Positions 24,325 to 32,747 of a DNA stretch of 64,000 nucleotides are shown piece by piece (positions within the stretch are counted from its first letter, which is position 1; every line of letters starts with the position of its first letter). The stretch spans positions 7,750,001 to 7,814,000 of the forward strand of contig NZ_CP102770.1 of assembly GCF_038561935.1 (NCBI RefSeq). Direction: 5' to 3'. Below the pieces are notes generated by a model. It searched no databases. It was not told where the DNA came from and saw only the letters and a program-made list of their open reading frames with translations. The DNA comes from Myxococcus stipitatus (lineage in GTDB: Bacteria > Myxococcota > Myxococcia > Myxococcales > Myxococcaceae). The translations under genes and the position numbers were made by a program.

Positions 24325-25554
24325 ATGCTTGTCTCAGCGGTGACCCTGGGGTTCGCGCTGCTCGTCTCGCAGGTCGAGGACAGCCCCCCTGCGCAGCCCC
24401 CCACGCTCGTTCTCCAGCCGGCCAGGAACCCGCTCCCCGTGCAGGACGCGGAGCGCCTCGTGGTGTGCCTCGACCTGGGGCCGACGAAGGCGGTGCCCTC
24501 TGGCAAGTGGCGGGCCCAGTGCGACCACGACCAGCGCAGCTGTCTCATCACCCCCAGCCATGAGCTGGACGCGAGCGGCCAGGAGACGGAGAGGCCCCTG
24601 GAGCGGGTGCGCGCCTGTGTCAGCGAGATTCATGTGCCCGTGCCGGGTGAGTCCCTGAAGACGTATCGGATGGAGCCCTCCATCGCGGACGCGCCGCCGG
24701 GCTGGTACCGCGATGAGCGCGGCCGGGTGATGCAGTTCAACTTCGACCTGCACCGTCGCATCTGGCTCGGCGGCGCGTGGAGTCCGCTCCAGACTCCGTC
24801 CAAGGTGCTGGAGAACCGCGTGCGCCTGGACTTCGGCATCGCGCTGGAGGTCCCCAGCGGCAAGCACCTGCATCGCATGCGGCTGCTGGAGACAGAGCTG
24901 TTCCTGGGCGAGCCCTCCTTCGACACGACCTTGTTCCGCTACGACTTCAGCGTCGAGCGCGATGAGCCGCTGTTTCGCGTGACGACGTTCTTCGGCGAGC
25001 CGCGCCGCCACGACATCAGCATCAACCTGGGGACCTGGATCGAGGTGCTGCGCGTGGAGGAACTGGAGCGGGGAGAGCTCGAGGGCGGGTTCCTCACCTG
25101 GGCCACCGTGCACGCCACGCTCGACTTGTGGCACTCGGAGGACATGGTGTCCTTCGTGCGAGTGCGCGCGGGTCCCTCCGCGGAGCGCGATTACAAGAAC
25201 AACATGAGCACGTTGGTGCCGGGCGCGGTGCTGGAGGGAGACCTGACGCTGGACCGGGATGGGTTCCACCACCTGCGCTTCGGCGCGGAAGCGGAGAAGG
25301 TGCTGCTGTCGGGCCGGGTGGAAGGCCGCCCGCTGCGTCCGGAGCGACTCAAGGTCTACGCCGGCTACGAGCTCATCCTGCTGGCCATCAATGACCAGCC
25401 CTTGAGCCTGGTGGCGGATGCTCGCGGCGCGTGGCGCAACGACATTCCCCACCTGCCCACGCGCTGGGAGTGGTCCGCGTCCGCGGGCCTCCGCTTCTCG
25501 CTGTGGGCTCCCGCGCGTCACACCGCGCCCTTGGCCGACAAGGCTCGGAACTAA
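24325..25554 (+). CDS. Secreted or envelope protein of unknown function
   Basis: The 409-aa protein begins with a short signal-peptide-like helix (MLVSAVTLGFALLVSQV). A Pro-rich linker and a beta-rich mature part follow, containing YDFSVERDEPLFRVTTFFG, ISINLGTWIEVLRVEEL and LWHSEDMVSFVRVRAG. Alternating hydrophobic/polar strands and the absence of further hydrophobic helices are compatible with an outer-membrane or periplasmic beta protein. I recognise no family. The next gene begins 3 bp after its stop with a GTG, so they are probably co-transcribed and may work together. Confidence 0.55.
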   Translation: MLVSAVTLGFALLVSQVEDSPPAQPPTLVLQPARNPLPVQDAERLVVCLDLGPTKAVPSGKWRAQCDHDQRSCLITPSHELDASGQETERPLERVRACVSEIHVPVPGESLKTYRMEPSIADAPPGWYRDERGRVMQFNFDLHRRIWLGGAWSPLQTPSKVLENRVRLDFGIALEVPSGKHLHRMRLLETELFLGEPSFDTTLFRYDFSVERDEPLFRVTTFFGEPRRHDISINLGTWIEVLRVEELERGELEGGFLTWATVHATLDLWHSEDMVSFVRVRAGPSAERDYKNNMSTLVPGAVLEGDLTLDRDGFHHLRFGAEAEKVLLSGRVEGRPLRPERLKVYAGYELILLAINDQPLSLVADARGAWRNDIPHLPTRWEWSASAGLRFSLWAPARHTAPLADKARN

Positions 25555-25557
25555 GCC

Positions 25558-26406
25558 GTGCTCGCCCTTGGACTCGCATTGCTCCTGGCCTCGTCCCCGT
25601 GCACCCGCGAGGACACGCCGGGCGATGGATATCCCGTCTGCTTCGACCCGGGAGATGGGCTCCTCGTCGGCGCGGGCATGACGGGGCGCGGCGGCGCGAC
25701 GGCGGCGTCCCTGCGCGCGGGCATCCGCCTCCGCACGGGGTACAGCAGCCACAGCAAGGGCACACCGTGGTTCACGAACCATCGGCTCCTCGGGGTGGAG
25801 GTCTGGGACGGCGAGCAGCGCGGGCTGGACTTCGTCGCGTATGACGGGCTCCTGCGTCGACACCTGGAGGAAGGCTTCATCCTCGTTCCCACCGCGAGGC
25901 CCGTGCGCATCCCCTTCCCCTTCGACGTGACGGTGGCGGTGCGCGCGGCCCACCTGCAGCGTCGCGTGTGGGAAGGCCCCGGCTGGACGCTGGAGACCGG
26001 GCGCGTGGGGCTCCTCATCGACCCCGTGCGGTCGGAGACAGGCCGGGCATGGCTGGGCCTGGGCCCGGTGGCCAGCCACACCCTGCGCCGCTCCCGCGAC
26101 GGGACGACGCACATGCTGTCCCCCTTCACCTCGCTGATGGTCGACCTGGGGGTGGAGAGCGATGACGGGCTGTGGGCGCTGCGCGCGACGGGGCTCGCCG
26201 GGTGGAACCTGGGCATCGACGGCGGGACACGCTTCCGCGCACGGGCCGACGCGGCCCTGGAGCGCGTGTTCCTCGCGGTGGCGGACCAGCCCATCGCGCT
26301 GCGGCTGTCTGGCGGCTATGTCCGAGGCGACGCGGGGCTGTCGTTCCGAGATGAGTGGACGCTCGACGCGGGCCTCGTGGTGAGGGCCTTCAGCTCGAAG
26401 TGGTGA
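25558..26406 (+). CDS. Secreted beta-barrel-like protein of unknown function
   Basis: The 282-aa protein starts at GTG 25558, only 3 bp after the previous stop. The first ~15 residues (LALGLALLLASSP) are hydrophobic and signal-like, followed by a Cys pair (SPCTREDTPGDGYPVC). The rest is beta-rich with many amphipathic strands ending in aromatic or branched residues (VTVAVRAAHLQRRVW, MLSPFTSLMVDLGVES, PIALRLSGGYVRGDAGL, WTLDAGLVVRAF). A C-terminal aromatic (SKW) is present as in many outer-membrane proteins. The function is unknown. The pairing with the preceding gene suggests a two-component envelope unit. Confidence 0.5.
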   Translation: MLALGLALLLASSPCTREDTPGDGYPVCFDPGDGLLVGAGMTGRGGATAASLRAGIRLRTGYSSHSKGTPWFTNHRLLGVEVWDGEQRGLDFVAYDGLLRRHLEEGFILVPTARPVRIPFPFDVTVAVRAAHLQRRVWEGPGWTLETGRVGLLIDPVRSETGRAWLGLGPVASHTLRRSRDGTTHMLSPFTSLMVDLGVESDDGLWALRATGLAGWNLGIDGGTRFRARADAALERVFLAVADQPIALRLSGGYVRGDAGLSFRDEWTLDAGLVVRAFSSKW

Positions 26407-26441
26407 GCGCTGCTCCGCGTCACGCACGGGCGGCGTCAGCC

Positions 26442-26461
26442 GGGACGTTCCTCCTCGTCCC
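26442..26461 (+). terminator. Weak stem-loop after the envelope pair
   Basis: A perfect 6-bp stem (GGGACG at 26442-26447, CGTCCC at 26456-26461) with an 8-nt loop lies between the envelope protein and the RNA ligase gene. There is no U-tract; it may reduce read-through or simply be leader structure. Confidence 0.25.
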
Positions 26462-26504
26462 AAAGCGCGCCGGCGTTGGCCGGGCGGAGTAAGGAGGGAG
26501 CATC

Positions 26505-27506
26505 ATGGAGAGAAAGCTCGTCTCGATTCAGAGAGTGGACCACCTGGAGGACATCCCCGGCGCCGACAGCATCGTGAAGGCGCGGGTGATGGGCTGGGAT
26601 GTGGTGGTGAAGAAGGGTGAGTTCCGCGTGGGCGACGCCTGTGTCTTCTTCGAAATCGACAGCCAGCTTCCCGAGGGCAAGGACTGGGCGGAGTTCCTCC
26701 GGCCCCGAGGCTTCCGGGTGAAGACCGCGCGGCTCCGGGGCGTCCTGTCCCAGGGACTCGCCCTTCCTGTATCGATTCTCGAGGGGGAGGTTCCTCCCGT
26801 GGGCACGGACGTCCGTGAGCCCCTGGGCGTGGTGAAGTTCGAGCCCACGCCGCCCGAGGGCAGCGACGTCGCCGCGCCCTTCCCGGCCGAGGTCCCGAAG
26901 ACAGATGAAATCCGGTTGCAGTCCGCCATGGGCGTGCTGGACGAGCTTCGAGGCCACGACTTCTACGTCGCCACCAAGCTGGACGGCACCTCCGCGACCT
27001 TCCTCAGGATGCTCGATGGAACGCTGGTGGCGTGCTCACGCAACTGGGCGCTGCGGCCGAGCACGAGCCGGACGTGGCAGATGGCCGAGAAGTACAACCT
27101 GGCCACCGTGCTCCCTCCGGGCTTCGCCATCCAGGGCGAGCTGTGCGGCCCGGGCATCCAGAAGAACCGGCTGGCGCTGGACGCCCTGGACCTGTTCGTC
27201 TTCAGCGTTCACGACTTCCGGACAGGCCAGTACCTGGGCCACGCGGAGCTCCTCGCGTTCTGCGAGCGGCTGGGGCTGCGCGCGGTGCCTGTCGAGCACG
27301 TCGTCACCGGTGAGGCCGCGCGGACATTCGACCACAGCCTGGAGAACTACCTGAAGCTCGCGCAGGGGCTCTACAGCGGCACGAAGAACCGCAAGGAGGG
27401 AATCGTCATCCGCCCTCTCGTCGAGCGGACGTCCCCCACGCTCGGCGGCAGCAGGCTGTCGTTCAAGGTCATCAACAACGACTTCCTGCTCAAGGATGAG
27501 GACTGA
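26505..27506 (+). CDS. DraRnl/Rnl5-type RNA ligase
   Basis: The 333-aa protein joins RNA 3'-OH and 5'-phosphate ends by the nucleotidyl transfer mechanism. Residues 1-120 form an N-terminal OB-like module (MERKLVSIQRVDHLEDIPGA onwards, VVVKKGEFRVGDACVFFEID). The ligase domain holds motif I KLDGTSATF with the adenylated lysine at residue 158, motif III-like FAIQGELCGPGIQ, motif IV KEGIVIRPL and motif V LSFKVINNDFLLK. An N-terminal OB domain plus this length (342 in Deinococcus radiodurans) points to the DraRnl/Rnl5 family, which repairs nicks with a 3'-OH RNA strand. GGAGGG precedes ATG 26505. The last 17 bp overlap the convergent rhomboid gene. Confidence 0.88.
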   Translation: MERKLVSIQRVDHLEDIPGADSIVKARVMGWDVVVKKGEFRVGDACVFFEIDSQLPEGKDWAEFLRPRGFRVKTARLRGVLSQGLALPVSILEGEVPPVGTDVREPLGVVKFEPTPPEGSDVAAPFPAEVPKTDEIRLQSAMGVLDELRGHDFYVATKLDGTSATFLRMLDGTLVACSRNWALRPSTSRTWQMAEKYNLATVLPPGFAIQGELCGPGIQKNRLALDALDLFVFSVHDFRTGQYLGHAELLAFCERLGLRAVPVEHVVTGEAARTFDHSLENYLKLAQGLYSGTKNRKEGIVIRPLVERTSPTLGGSRLSFKVINNDFLLKDED

Positions 27507-29154
27507 CACCAGGTCCCCCCGCCGGAGACAGCTCCGGTGAGGACACGGACGGCGAGGTCTCCATCACCGTCCGCAGCACGGCCTCCGCGGCCCGCAGCCG
27601 CGCATCCTGGGGGTCCACTCGCCGCGCTTCTTCCAGGCGCTCCAGCGCACGCGGCAGCGCGCCGCGCGCCAGCTCGCAGCGCACGCCCGCCTCCAACGCG
27701 CCCGTGTCCGAGGGCCCGTAGACCTGGGCCTCATCCGCGGCGTGACACCCCTCCTCCACCCTCCCGGTGTCGAGCAGCGCTCGAGCCAGCTCCACCCGTC
27801 CTCCCACGTGCGAGGGTGACAGGCTCACCGACTCCGAGAGCGGAGTGATGGCGAACCGGGGATACCCCAGGCGGCGCAGCACCGCGCCCAGCTCCCGCCG
27901 CGGTCCCGCGGCCCCGGGCATCAGCAAGGCCCGTCCCCTCGCCTCGCGCAGCACCGAGGGCTCGTCGAATCGCAGCTCCGCCACCATGCGCCCCACCACA
28001 TCCTGATAGGCGGGCCACTGCGCGGGCCAGGTGAAGACGAGACGGTAGACCCACTCGCCTCGAGGCACGAAGTACGCGAGGAGGTGCCGCCCTTCCCCCG
28101 GCCCGTCGAGCCGCGCGCGCAGCCGCTGCGCCATGCGGCCCCCCACCTGCGTCGTCGACGGTCCTTGCACCGACAGCATCCGCCCCTCGGGACCGGGCGC
28201 GCCTGGCGGCAGCACCTGCTCCTGGTAGCGCCTCGCCTGCGCGAGTCCATCCACTGGCTCGCCCGTCTCGATGGCCTCCGCGGAGAACGTCGCGCGCCCC
28301 AGCCCCGGCAGGCCATTGGAGAACGTCCTCCGCCCCTGCCCATCCACCTCACCGCGCCAGCCCTCGGGCAGCTCCACCGAAATGCCGAAGCCGTCATCGC
28401 GCTCTATGCGCCACGCCGACCGCTCCGTCACCACCACGGCCGCGACCATCACCGCGGCGAGAACCCCACCCAGCGGTCTCAGCAGGCTCCGCCGTGCCGC
28501 CCGCTCGCGCGGCTCCAGGAAGGCCCCGGCGAGACCTCCTGCAACGAGCCCTCCGAGATGACCCGCATTGTCCACGCCGACCGAGGTCCACCCCATCCAC
28601 AGGAACACCAGCACCGTGGGGAGCGCGCTCTCACCCGAGAGCCAACGGACACGGAAGAGCGAGCGGTGACGCCGGCCCAGCACGAGCAGCGCCCCCAGAC
28701 ATCCATAGACCAGCCCCGACGCCCCCACGCTCACCGCACCGGACCAGGCGAGCGAACTGGCCATCGTGGTCAGCGCCACCGCCACCAGGAACGCGAGGTA
28801 GTCGCTTCGCCGGCAGACCCGCTCCAGCGCGCTGCCCGCGGCCACCAGCACGGTGACGTTGAGCAGCAGGTGCAAGACGTCCCGGTGCAGGAGGTTGGCC
28901 GTCAGCAACCGCCACACCTGCCCGGCCTCCAGCACCAAGGGACCCGCCTTGGCGCCCCACCTCACCAGCGCATCCACATCCACCGGCCCCTGACTCCAAA
29001 GGACGCCGTGGAGCCCCACGAGGACCCCCGCCAGGGCCATGGTGACCCAGGGAATCACCCGAACCCCACCTTCTCCGGCCGGTTGACCGATGGACAACAG
29101 GGCCGTTTGCCCCACTTGCCGGGGAGAAAGTCCTGTCATTTGAAGGGGATGCAT
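27490..29154 (-). CDS. Rhomboid intramembrane serine protease with C-terminal extension
   Basis: The 554-aa protein has a rhomboid domain with the catalytic serine in SVGASGLVYGCLGAL and the histidine in VGVDNAGHLGGLVAG, together with QVWRLLTANLLHRDVLHLLL in the usual position. Six or so hydrophobic segments occupy residues ~35-245. After that comes a soluble beta-rich domain (WRIERDDGFGISVELPEGWR) and a C-terminal helical repeat-like part (ARALLDTGRVEEGCHAADEA, LPRALERLEEARRVDPQDAR) resembling TPRs. The extension may recruit substrates or assemble complexes. ATG 29154 is used, but ATG 29139 is also possible. It is divergent from the FHA gene. Confidence 0.85.
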   Translation of the reverse strand: MHPLQMTGLSPRQVGQTALLSIGQPAGEGGVRVIPWVTMALAGVLVGLHGVLWSQGPVDVDALVRWGAKAGPLVLEAGQVWRLLTANLLHRDVLHLLLNVTVLVAAGSALERVCRRSDYLAFLVAVALTTMASSLAWSGAVSVGASGLVYGCLGALLVLGRRHRSLFRVRWLSGESALPTVLVFLWMGWTSVGVDNAGHLGGLVAGGLAGAFLEPRERAARRSLLRPLGGVLAAVMVAAVVVTERSAWRIERDDGFGISVELPEGWRGEVDGQGRRTFSNGLPGLGRATFSAEAIETGEPVDGLAQARRYQEQVLPPGAPGPEGRMLSVQGPSTTQVGGRMAQRLRARLDGPGEGRHLLAYFVPRGEWVYRLVFTWPAQWPAYQDVVGRMVAELRFDEPSVLREARGRALLMPGAAGPRRELGAVLRRLGYPRFAITPLSESVSLSPSHVGGRVELARALLDTGRVEEGCHAADEAQVYGPSDTGALEAGVRCELARGALPRALERLEEARRVDPQDARLRAAEAVLRTVMETSPSVSSPELSPAGGPGVSPHP

Positions 29155-29157
29155 GAC

Positions 29158-29186
29158 TTGTGCGTGGAAAGGCCGTTCTGCTATGA
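29158..29186 (+). promoter_or_regulatory. Candidate sigma70 promoter of the FHA-protein gene
   Basis: TTGTGC at 29158-29163 and CTATGA at 29181-29186 are separated by 17 bp. This would place a start point near 29193, about 13 bases before the preferred GTG at 29206. The boxes are only moderately close to consensus. Confidence 0.35.
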
Positions 29187-29205
29187 CTGTACGCGGATCG
29201 GACCC

Positions 29206-30996
29206 GTGCTGAAGCTCATCATCGAAGACGACGAGGGGCGCAAGACCGTTGTTCCCTTCGTGCGCGACGAGATCACCATCGGCCGTCAGGAGGGAAACAC
29301 CATCCGCCTGACGGAACGAAACGTGTCACGTCGGCACGCACGACTGGTGCGGTTGAACGGCCATGTCGTGGTGGAGGACCTGGGTAGCTATAACGGCACC
29401 CGGATCAACGGCGAGCGAATCGCGGGTCAGTCACCCCTCAGTGAGGGTGATCTGATCCAGATTGGCGACTACGACCTGGCACTCCAGGCCGAAGGCGCCA
29501 ACGCCATAGGCGCCATCACTACCAAGGTACCCGCGCGCCGGCAGGAGCCGGAGCCAGAGCCCGACGAGCCCGCACGCTCGTCCCGGGATGAGGACGAGGC
29601 TGGGGGAGGCAGTGGCGACGAGAACGACCACACGCCCCCATCCCAGGATTCGGCGGACAAGCGCCGGAACTCCACGTCCATCATCCGGCTGGATCATGTG
29701 GAGGCGGATCGTCCCCGGAAGCTGGAGGACATCCCGACCCACGATGCTCCCCGGCTCGTGGTCCTGAGTCCCGACGAGCTCCGAGGTCAGGAGTTCGCGT
29801 GCATCAGGACCGAGCTGCGCATCGGCCGCACGGACGACAACGACATCGCGTTGGATCATCGCTCGCTGTCGCGCACGCACGCCAAGCTGGTTCGCGAGGC
29901 GAATGGCGAGTGGCGCGTCATCGACATGCAGTCCGCCAACGGGATGACGGTCAACGGCGAGAGCTACGCGCAAGCGTCCCTGGGCAGCGGCGACATCGTC
30001 GAGCTGGGCCATGTGAAGCTGCGCTTCCTGCTCGCGGGTGATGCCGCCGACGAGGCCGACGACTCCGAGCAGCCGTCCGGCAGCAAGCTGAAGTTCGTGG
30101 TGCCTCCGATCATCGCCCTGGCGCTGGGCATCGGCGGCTTCTTCATCTGGAACCTGACCCAGGCGCAGGGCACGAATCCTCAGCCCGGACAGACGCCGCC
30201 CGTGGTGGCGCAGCCCGTCACTCCGCCCAAGACGGTGGACACGGACCCGACGCCGCCGCCCGTGGAGCAGCCGGAGGCCAAGCCGCCCGAGACGCCTCCC
30301 ACGCCCGCGAAGCCTTCGCTGGAGCAGCTGATCGCGGAGACGCGCAAGGCGCTCGCGGCACAGGACCTCGAGGGTGCTGAGTCCACCGCGGCGCAGATGG
30401 CCTCCCTGGGGCAGCTCTCCAAGGACGCCAGACTGGTCAGCGAGGAAGTGAAGGCGGAACGGACCCACAAGACGCAGCTCGATGCCGCCGAGCAGGCGCT
30501 CGAGGATGGGGACCTGGACCAGGCGCGTGGGCTGCTCGACGCGGGCGCTGGCAGCAAGGCGTTCGCCAAACGCCACGGAGAGCTGAAGGCCCGGTTCGTG
30601 AAGCTGACGGCTGCCGCCGAGGCAGCGGCGCAACAGGCCGCGGCGGCGAAGCCGCCTCCCGAAGTCAAACCCGCGGGTGGCAAGGAGCAGCCTGTCGCCA
30701 AGTCTCCCGCCGAGATTCTCGACGAGCAGACCGCCGAGCTGGTCAAGAAGTCCCAGGCCCTCGTCAAGGCGGGCAAGTATCGGGATGCCCTCAACATCGC
30801 GGAGCAATGCGCCAAGAAGGACACCTCGAATCCGGACTGCCAGCTCTTGATGGGCATCACCAAGGCGCGCCTCAACGAGATTGATGAGGGCGCGAAGCAC
30901 TACCGGAAGTTCCTGGAGCTCGCCCCCGCGAATCACCCCTATCGCAAGGGCGTCGAGGCACAGCTGCAGACGTACGACGAATCCAAGGCCAAGTAG
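29206..30996 (+). CDS. Twin-FHA membrane protein with TPR-like C-terminus
   Basis: From GTG 29206 the product is 596 aa. FHA domain 1 (residues ~1-100) shows ITIGRQEGNTIRLTERNVSR, RHARL and LGSYNGTRING, the phosphothreonine-binding pattern. FHA domain 2 (~185-275) has LRIGRTDDNDIALDHRSLSR, THAKL and SANGMTVNG. Between them is an acidic, low-complexity linker. One membrane helix (FVVPPIIALALGIGGFFIWN, ~298-316) is followed by a Pro-rich spacer, coiled coil and TPR-like repeats (KAGKYRDALNIAEQCAKKDT). The twin FHA domains face the cytoplasm and could read Ser/Thr-kinase signals; the TPR part would be periplasmic. An alternative ATG at 29149 would add 19 residues. Confidence 0.85.
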   Translation: MLKLIIEDDEGRKTVVPFVRDEITIGRQEGNTIRLTERNVSRRHARLVRLNGHVVVEDLGSYNGTRINGERIAGQSPLSEGDLIQIGDYDLALQAEGANAIGAITTKVPARRQEPEPEPDEPARSSRDEDEAGGGSGDENDHTPPSQDSADKRRNSTSIIRLDHVEADRPRKLEDIPTHDAPRLVVLSPDELRGQEFACIRTELRIGRTDDNDIALDHRSLSRTHAKLVREANGEWRVIDMQSANGMTVNGESYAQASLGSGDIVELGHVKLRFLLAGDAADEADDSEQPSGSKLKFVVPPIIALALGIGGFFIWNLTQAQGTNPQPGQTPPVVAQPVTPPKTVDTDPTPPPVEQPEAKPPETPPTPAKPSLEQLIAETRKALAAQDLEGAESTAAQMASLGQLSKDARLVSEEVKAERTHKTQLDAAEQALEDGDLDQARGLLDAGAGSKAFAKRHGELKARFVKLTAAAEAAAQQAAAAKPPPEVKPAGGKEQPVAKSPAEILDEQTAELVKKSQALVKAGKYRDALNIAEQCAKKDTSNPDCQLLMGITKARLNEIDEGAKHYRKFLELAPANHPYRKGVEAQLQTYDESKAK

Positions 30997-31094
30997 CCCC
31001 AGGGAGGCGGACATCCCCCCATCGGCTGTGCGCGCTCGTTCCCCCTCCCCGAGCCCCGCAGCCCGACGAAGTTCACCTGCAGCGAGGAGACGCT

Positions 31095-31688
31095 GTGCAG
31101 ATTCGCATCCTGGTGGTTGATGACGAGCAGGACAACTGCGACTACCTCAAGCTGGTGTTGACTCGCGAAGGCTATGAGGTCGTGACCACGACGGACCCCA
31201 CCCAGACGGTGGAGATCCTCCGTGGCTCGGACTTCCACCTCGTCATCCTCGACATGATGATGCCGCAGATGTCGGGGACCGAGGTGCTCGAGCAGATCCG
31301 CAAGTACGACACCGACGTGGCCGTCATCGTCGCCACCGCCTACCCCACGGTGGACACGGCCGTCGCCTCGCTCAAGGCCCAGGCTTCTGACTACGTCAAG
31401 AAGCCCATGGAGCCCGAGCAGTTCATCACCGCGGTCCGCAACGCCCTCCAGAAGAAGGGCCTGTCCCAGGACCCCGAGGCCGACCTGCACCGCGCCATCG
31501 GTCGCACCATCCGCGACGCGCGCAAGACGCAGGAGCTCACCCTCAAGCAGCTGGCTCGGCGCACGGGCCTGTCCGTGTCCCTGCTGTCCCAGATTGAGCG
31601 CGCGGAGTCCTCCGCGTCCATCTCGTCGCTCTACAAGATTGCCTCGGCGCTCCAGCTGCGCATGGGCGAGCTATTCGGCGACACCTGA
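31095..31688 (+). CDS. Response regulator receiver fused to XRE-family HTH
   Basis: The 197-aa regulator starts at GTG 31095 after GAGGAG. Residues 1-120 are a receiver domain with the acidic pocket DDE at 9-11, the phosphoacceptor Asp at 53 in LVILDMMMPQMSG, the Thr/Ala switch region ATAYPTVDT, and Lys in YVKKPMEP. Residues ~130-190 are an XRE/Cro-type helix-turn-helix (RDARKTQELTLKQLARRTGL, then SVSLLSQIERAESSASISSL) and a C-terminal ELF. This output domain is rare for response regulators, which usually carry OmpR, NarL or NtrC outputs. No histidine kinase gene is adjacent, so the partner is unknown. It lies 98 bp after the FHA gene on the same strand. Confidence 0.88.
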   Translation: MQIRILVVDDEQDNCDYLKLVLTREGYEVVTTTDPTQTVEILRGSDFHLVILDMMMPQMSGTEVLEQIRKYDTDVAVIVATAYPTVDTAVASLKAQASDYVKKPMEPEQFITAVRNALQKKGLSQDPEADLHRAIGRTIRDARKTQELTLKQLARRTGLSVSLLSQIERAESSASISSLYKIASALQLRMGELFGDT

Positions 31689-31705
31689 TGATGTCCACCG
31701 CCTCG

Positions 31706-31730
31706 CCGGCCGCGCGTGACTAGCGGCCGG
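31706..31730. terminator. Perfect stem-loop between convergent genes
   Basis: An 8-bp perfect stem (CCGGCCGC at 31706-31713, GCGGCCGG at 31723-31730) with a 9-nt loop straddles the stop of the hydratase gene and lies 17 bp beyond the regulator stop. Bidirectional termination is likely; no U-tract is present. Confidence 0.45.
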
Positions 31731-32484
31731 TGAAGCGGGGCGGACGCTTCTCCAGGAAGGCGTCGCGTCCTTCCTTCGCGTCCTCACTGCCGAACGCCTT
31801 CGCGCGCAGGGTCCTCAGCCGCGCCTGCGCCTCGTCCCCCAGCGGCGCACGGGACAGCAGCCCGAAGGACTCCTTCATCCCCGACACGGCCCCCGGCGCA
31901 TGGCCCGCGAGCGTCGCGCACAGCGCGAAGGCACGCGCCTCCGCGTCGTCCTCGCACATGTCCAGGAGCCCCCACGCCAGCGCCTCTCGCGCGTCGAGCT
32001 TCCTGGCCGTGAGGAAGAGCTGCTTGGCCCGAGACAACCCCACCAGCCGGGTCGCTCGCGCCAGTCCCTCCGGCGAGTAGACGATGCCCAGCTTCGCGGG
32101 GGGCATGAGGAAGAGCGCGTCCGGCGCCCCCACCCGGAAGTCGCAGGAGGCCGCCAGGTCGAAGCCCGCGCCCACCGCCGCGCCCTGCACCAGCGCCACA
32201 CTGGGCAGCGGCTGCCGCTCCAGCTTGAGGAGACACTCCACCAACGTGTCATCCGGCAGGCGACCATCCGCACCAGGAGGCCCCAGGTGCGTCAGGTCAT
32301 AGCCCGCGCAGAAGGTGCCGCCCGCGCCTCGCACCAGCAACACCCGGACGTGGGGGGCGGGCTCCAGCGCGGCATCCAACCGGGCCAGCAACGCGTCATT
32401 GAGCGCGTTGCGGCGGGCCGGATTGGACAGCGTCAACACCCGAACGCCACCCTCGCGGTCCTCGACCTCCAGCGAGGGCTCCAT
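31720..32484 (-). CDS. Enoyl-CoA hydratase/isomerase family protein
   Basis: The 254-aa protein has the crotonase fold. Visible parts are VLTLSNPARRNALNDALLAR, RGAGGTFCAGYDLTHL (the oxyanion-hole GAGGxFCAGxD block) and ALVQGAAVGAGFDLAASCDF with the second oxyanion residue, followed by DALFLMPPAKLGIVYSPEG and AKQLFLTARKLDAREALAWG. The usual catalytic glutamates are not all obvious, so the exact reaction (hydration, isomerisation or hydrolysis) is open. It ends the biotin carboxylase/biotin carrier operon, 5 bp after the carrier. That suggests breakdown of a branched or unsaturated acyl-CoA. Confidence 0.85.
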   Translation of the reverse strand: MEPSLEVEDREGGVRVLTLSNPARRNALNDALLARLDAALEPAPHVRVLLVRGAGGTFCAGYDLTHLGPPGADGRLPDDTLVECLLKLERQPLPSVALVQGAAVGAGFDLAASCDFRVGAPDALFLMPPAKLGIVYSPEGLARATRLVGLSRAKQLFLTARKLDAREALAWGLLDMCEDDAEARAFALCATLAGHAPGAVSGMKESFGLLSRAPLGDEAQARLRTLRAKAFGSEDAKEGRDAFLEKRPPRFTGR

Positions 32485-32489
32485 CCGGA

Positions 32490-32705
32490 CTACTCGAGCA
32501 CCACGAGGACATCACCCTCGTTGACCGACTGCGCTTCCTTGCAGCGGATCTCCTTCACGGTGCCGCCACCCTCGGGCGCATCCACCGGCATCTCCATCTT
32601 CATGGACTCGAGGATGACGAGCGTCTCGCCCTCCTTGACCTGCTGGCCCACCTTCACTTCGATCTTCCACACCGTGCCCGTGATGTGCGCCGCCACGTCC
32701 GCCAT
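32490..32705 (-). CDS. Biotin carboxyl carrier protein (71 aa)
   Basis: This compact biotinyl domain contains ESMKMEMPVDAPEGG with the biotinylated Lys at residue 36, flanked by TVWKIEVKVGQQVKEGETLV and VNEGDVLVVLE in the standard hammerhead fold. It lacks the long N-terminal part of AccB, so it is a carrier from an acyl-CoA carboxylase rather than of the fatty-acid acetyl-CoA carboxylase type. It lies between the biotin carboxylase gene (42 bp upstream) and the crotonase, and would shuttle carboxybiotin to a carboxyltransferase not found in this window. Confidence 0.9.
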   Translation of the reverse strand: MADVAAHITGTVWKIEVKVGQQVKEGETLVILESMKMEMPVDAPEGGGTVKEIRCKEAQSVNEGDVLVVLE

Positions 32706-32747
32706 AGGTCCGTTCCTCCTCAGGATGATGGGGATGAAGCCATCCCT

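Noticed and set aside
29164-29182. A sigma54-like element before the FHA gene
   Set aside because: TGGAAAG and TTCTGC are present, but the GG-to-GC distance is two bases too long for a sigma54 promoter; the sigma70-like pair fits better.
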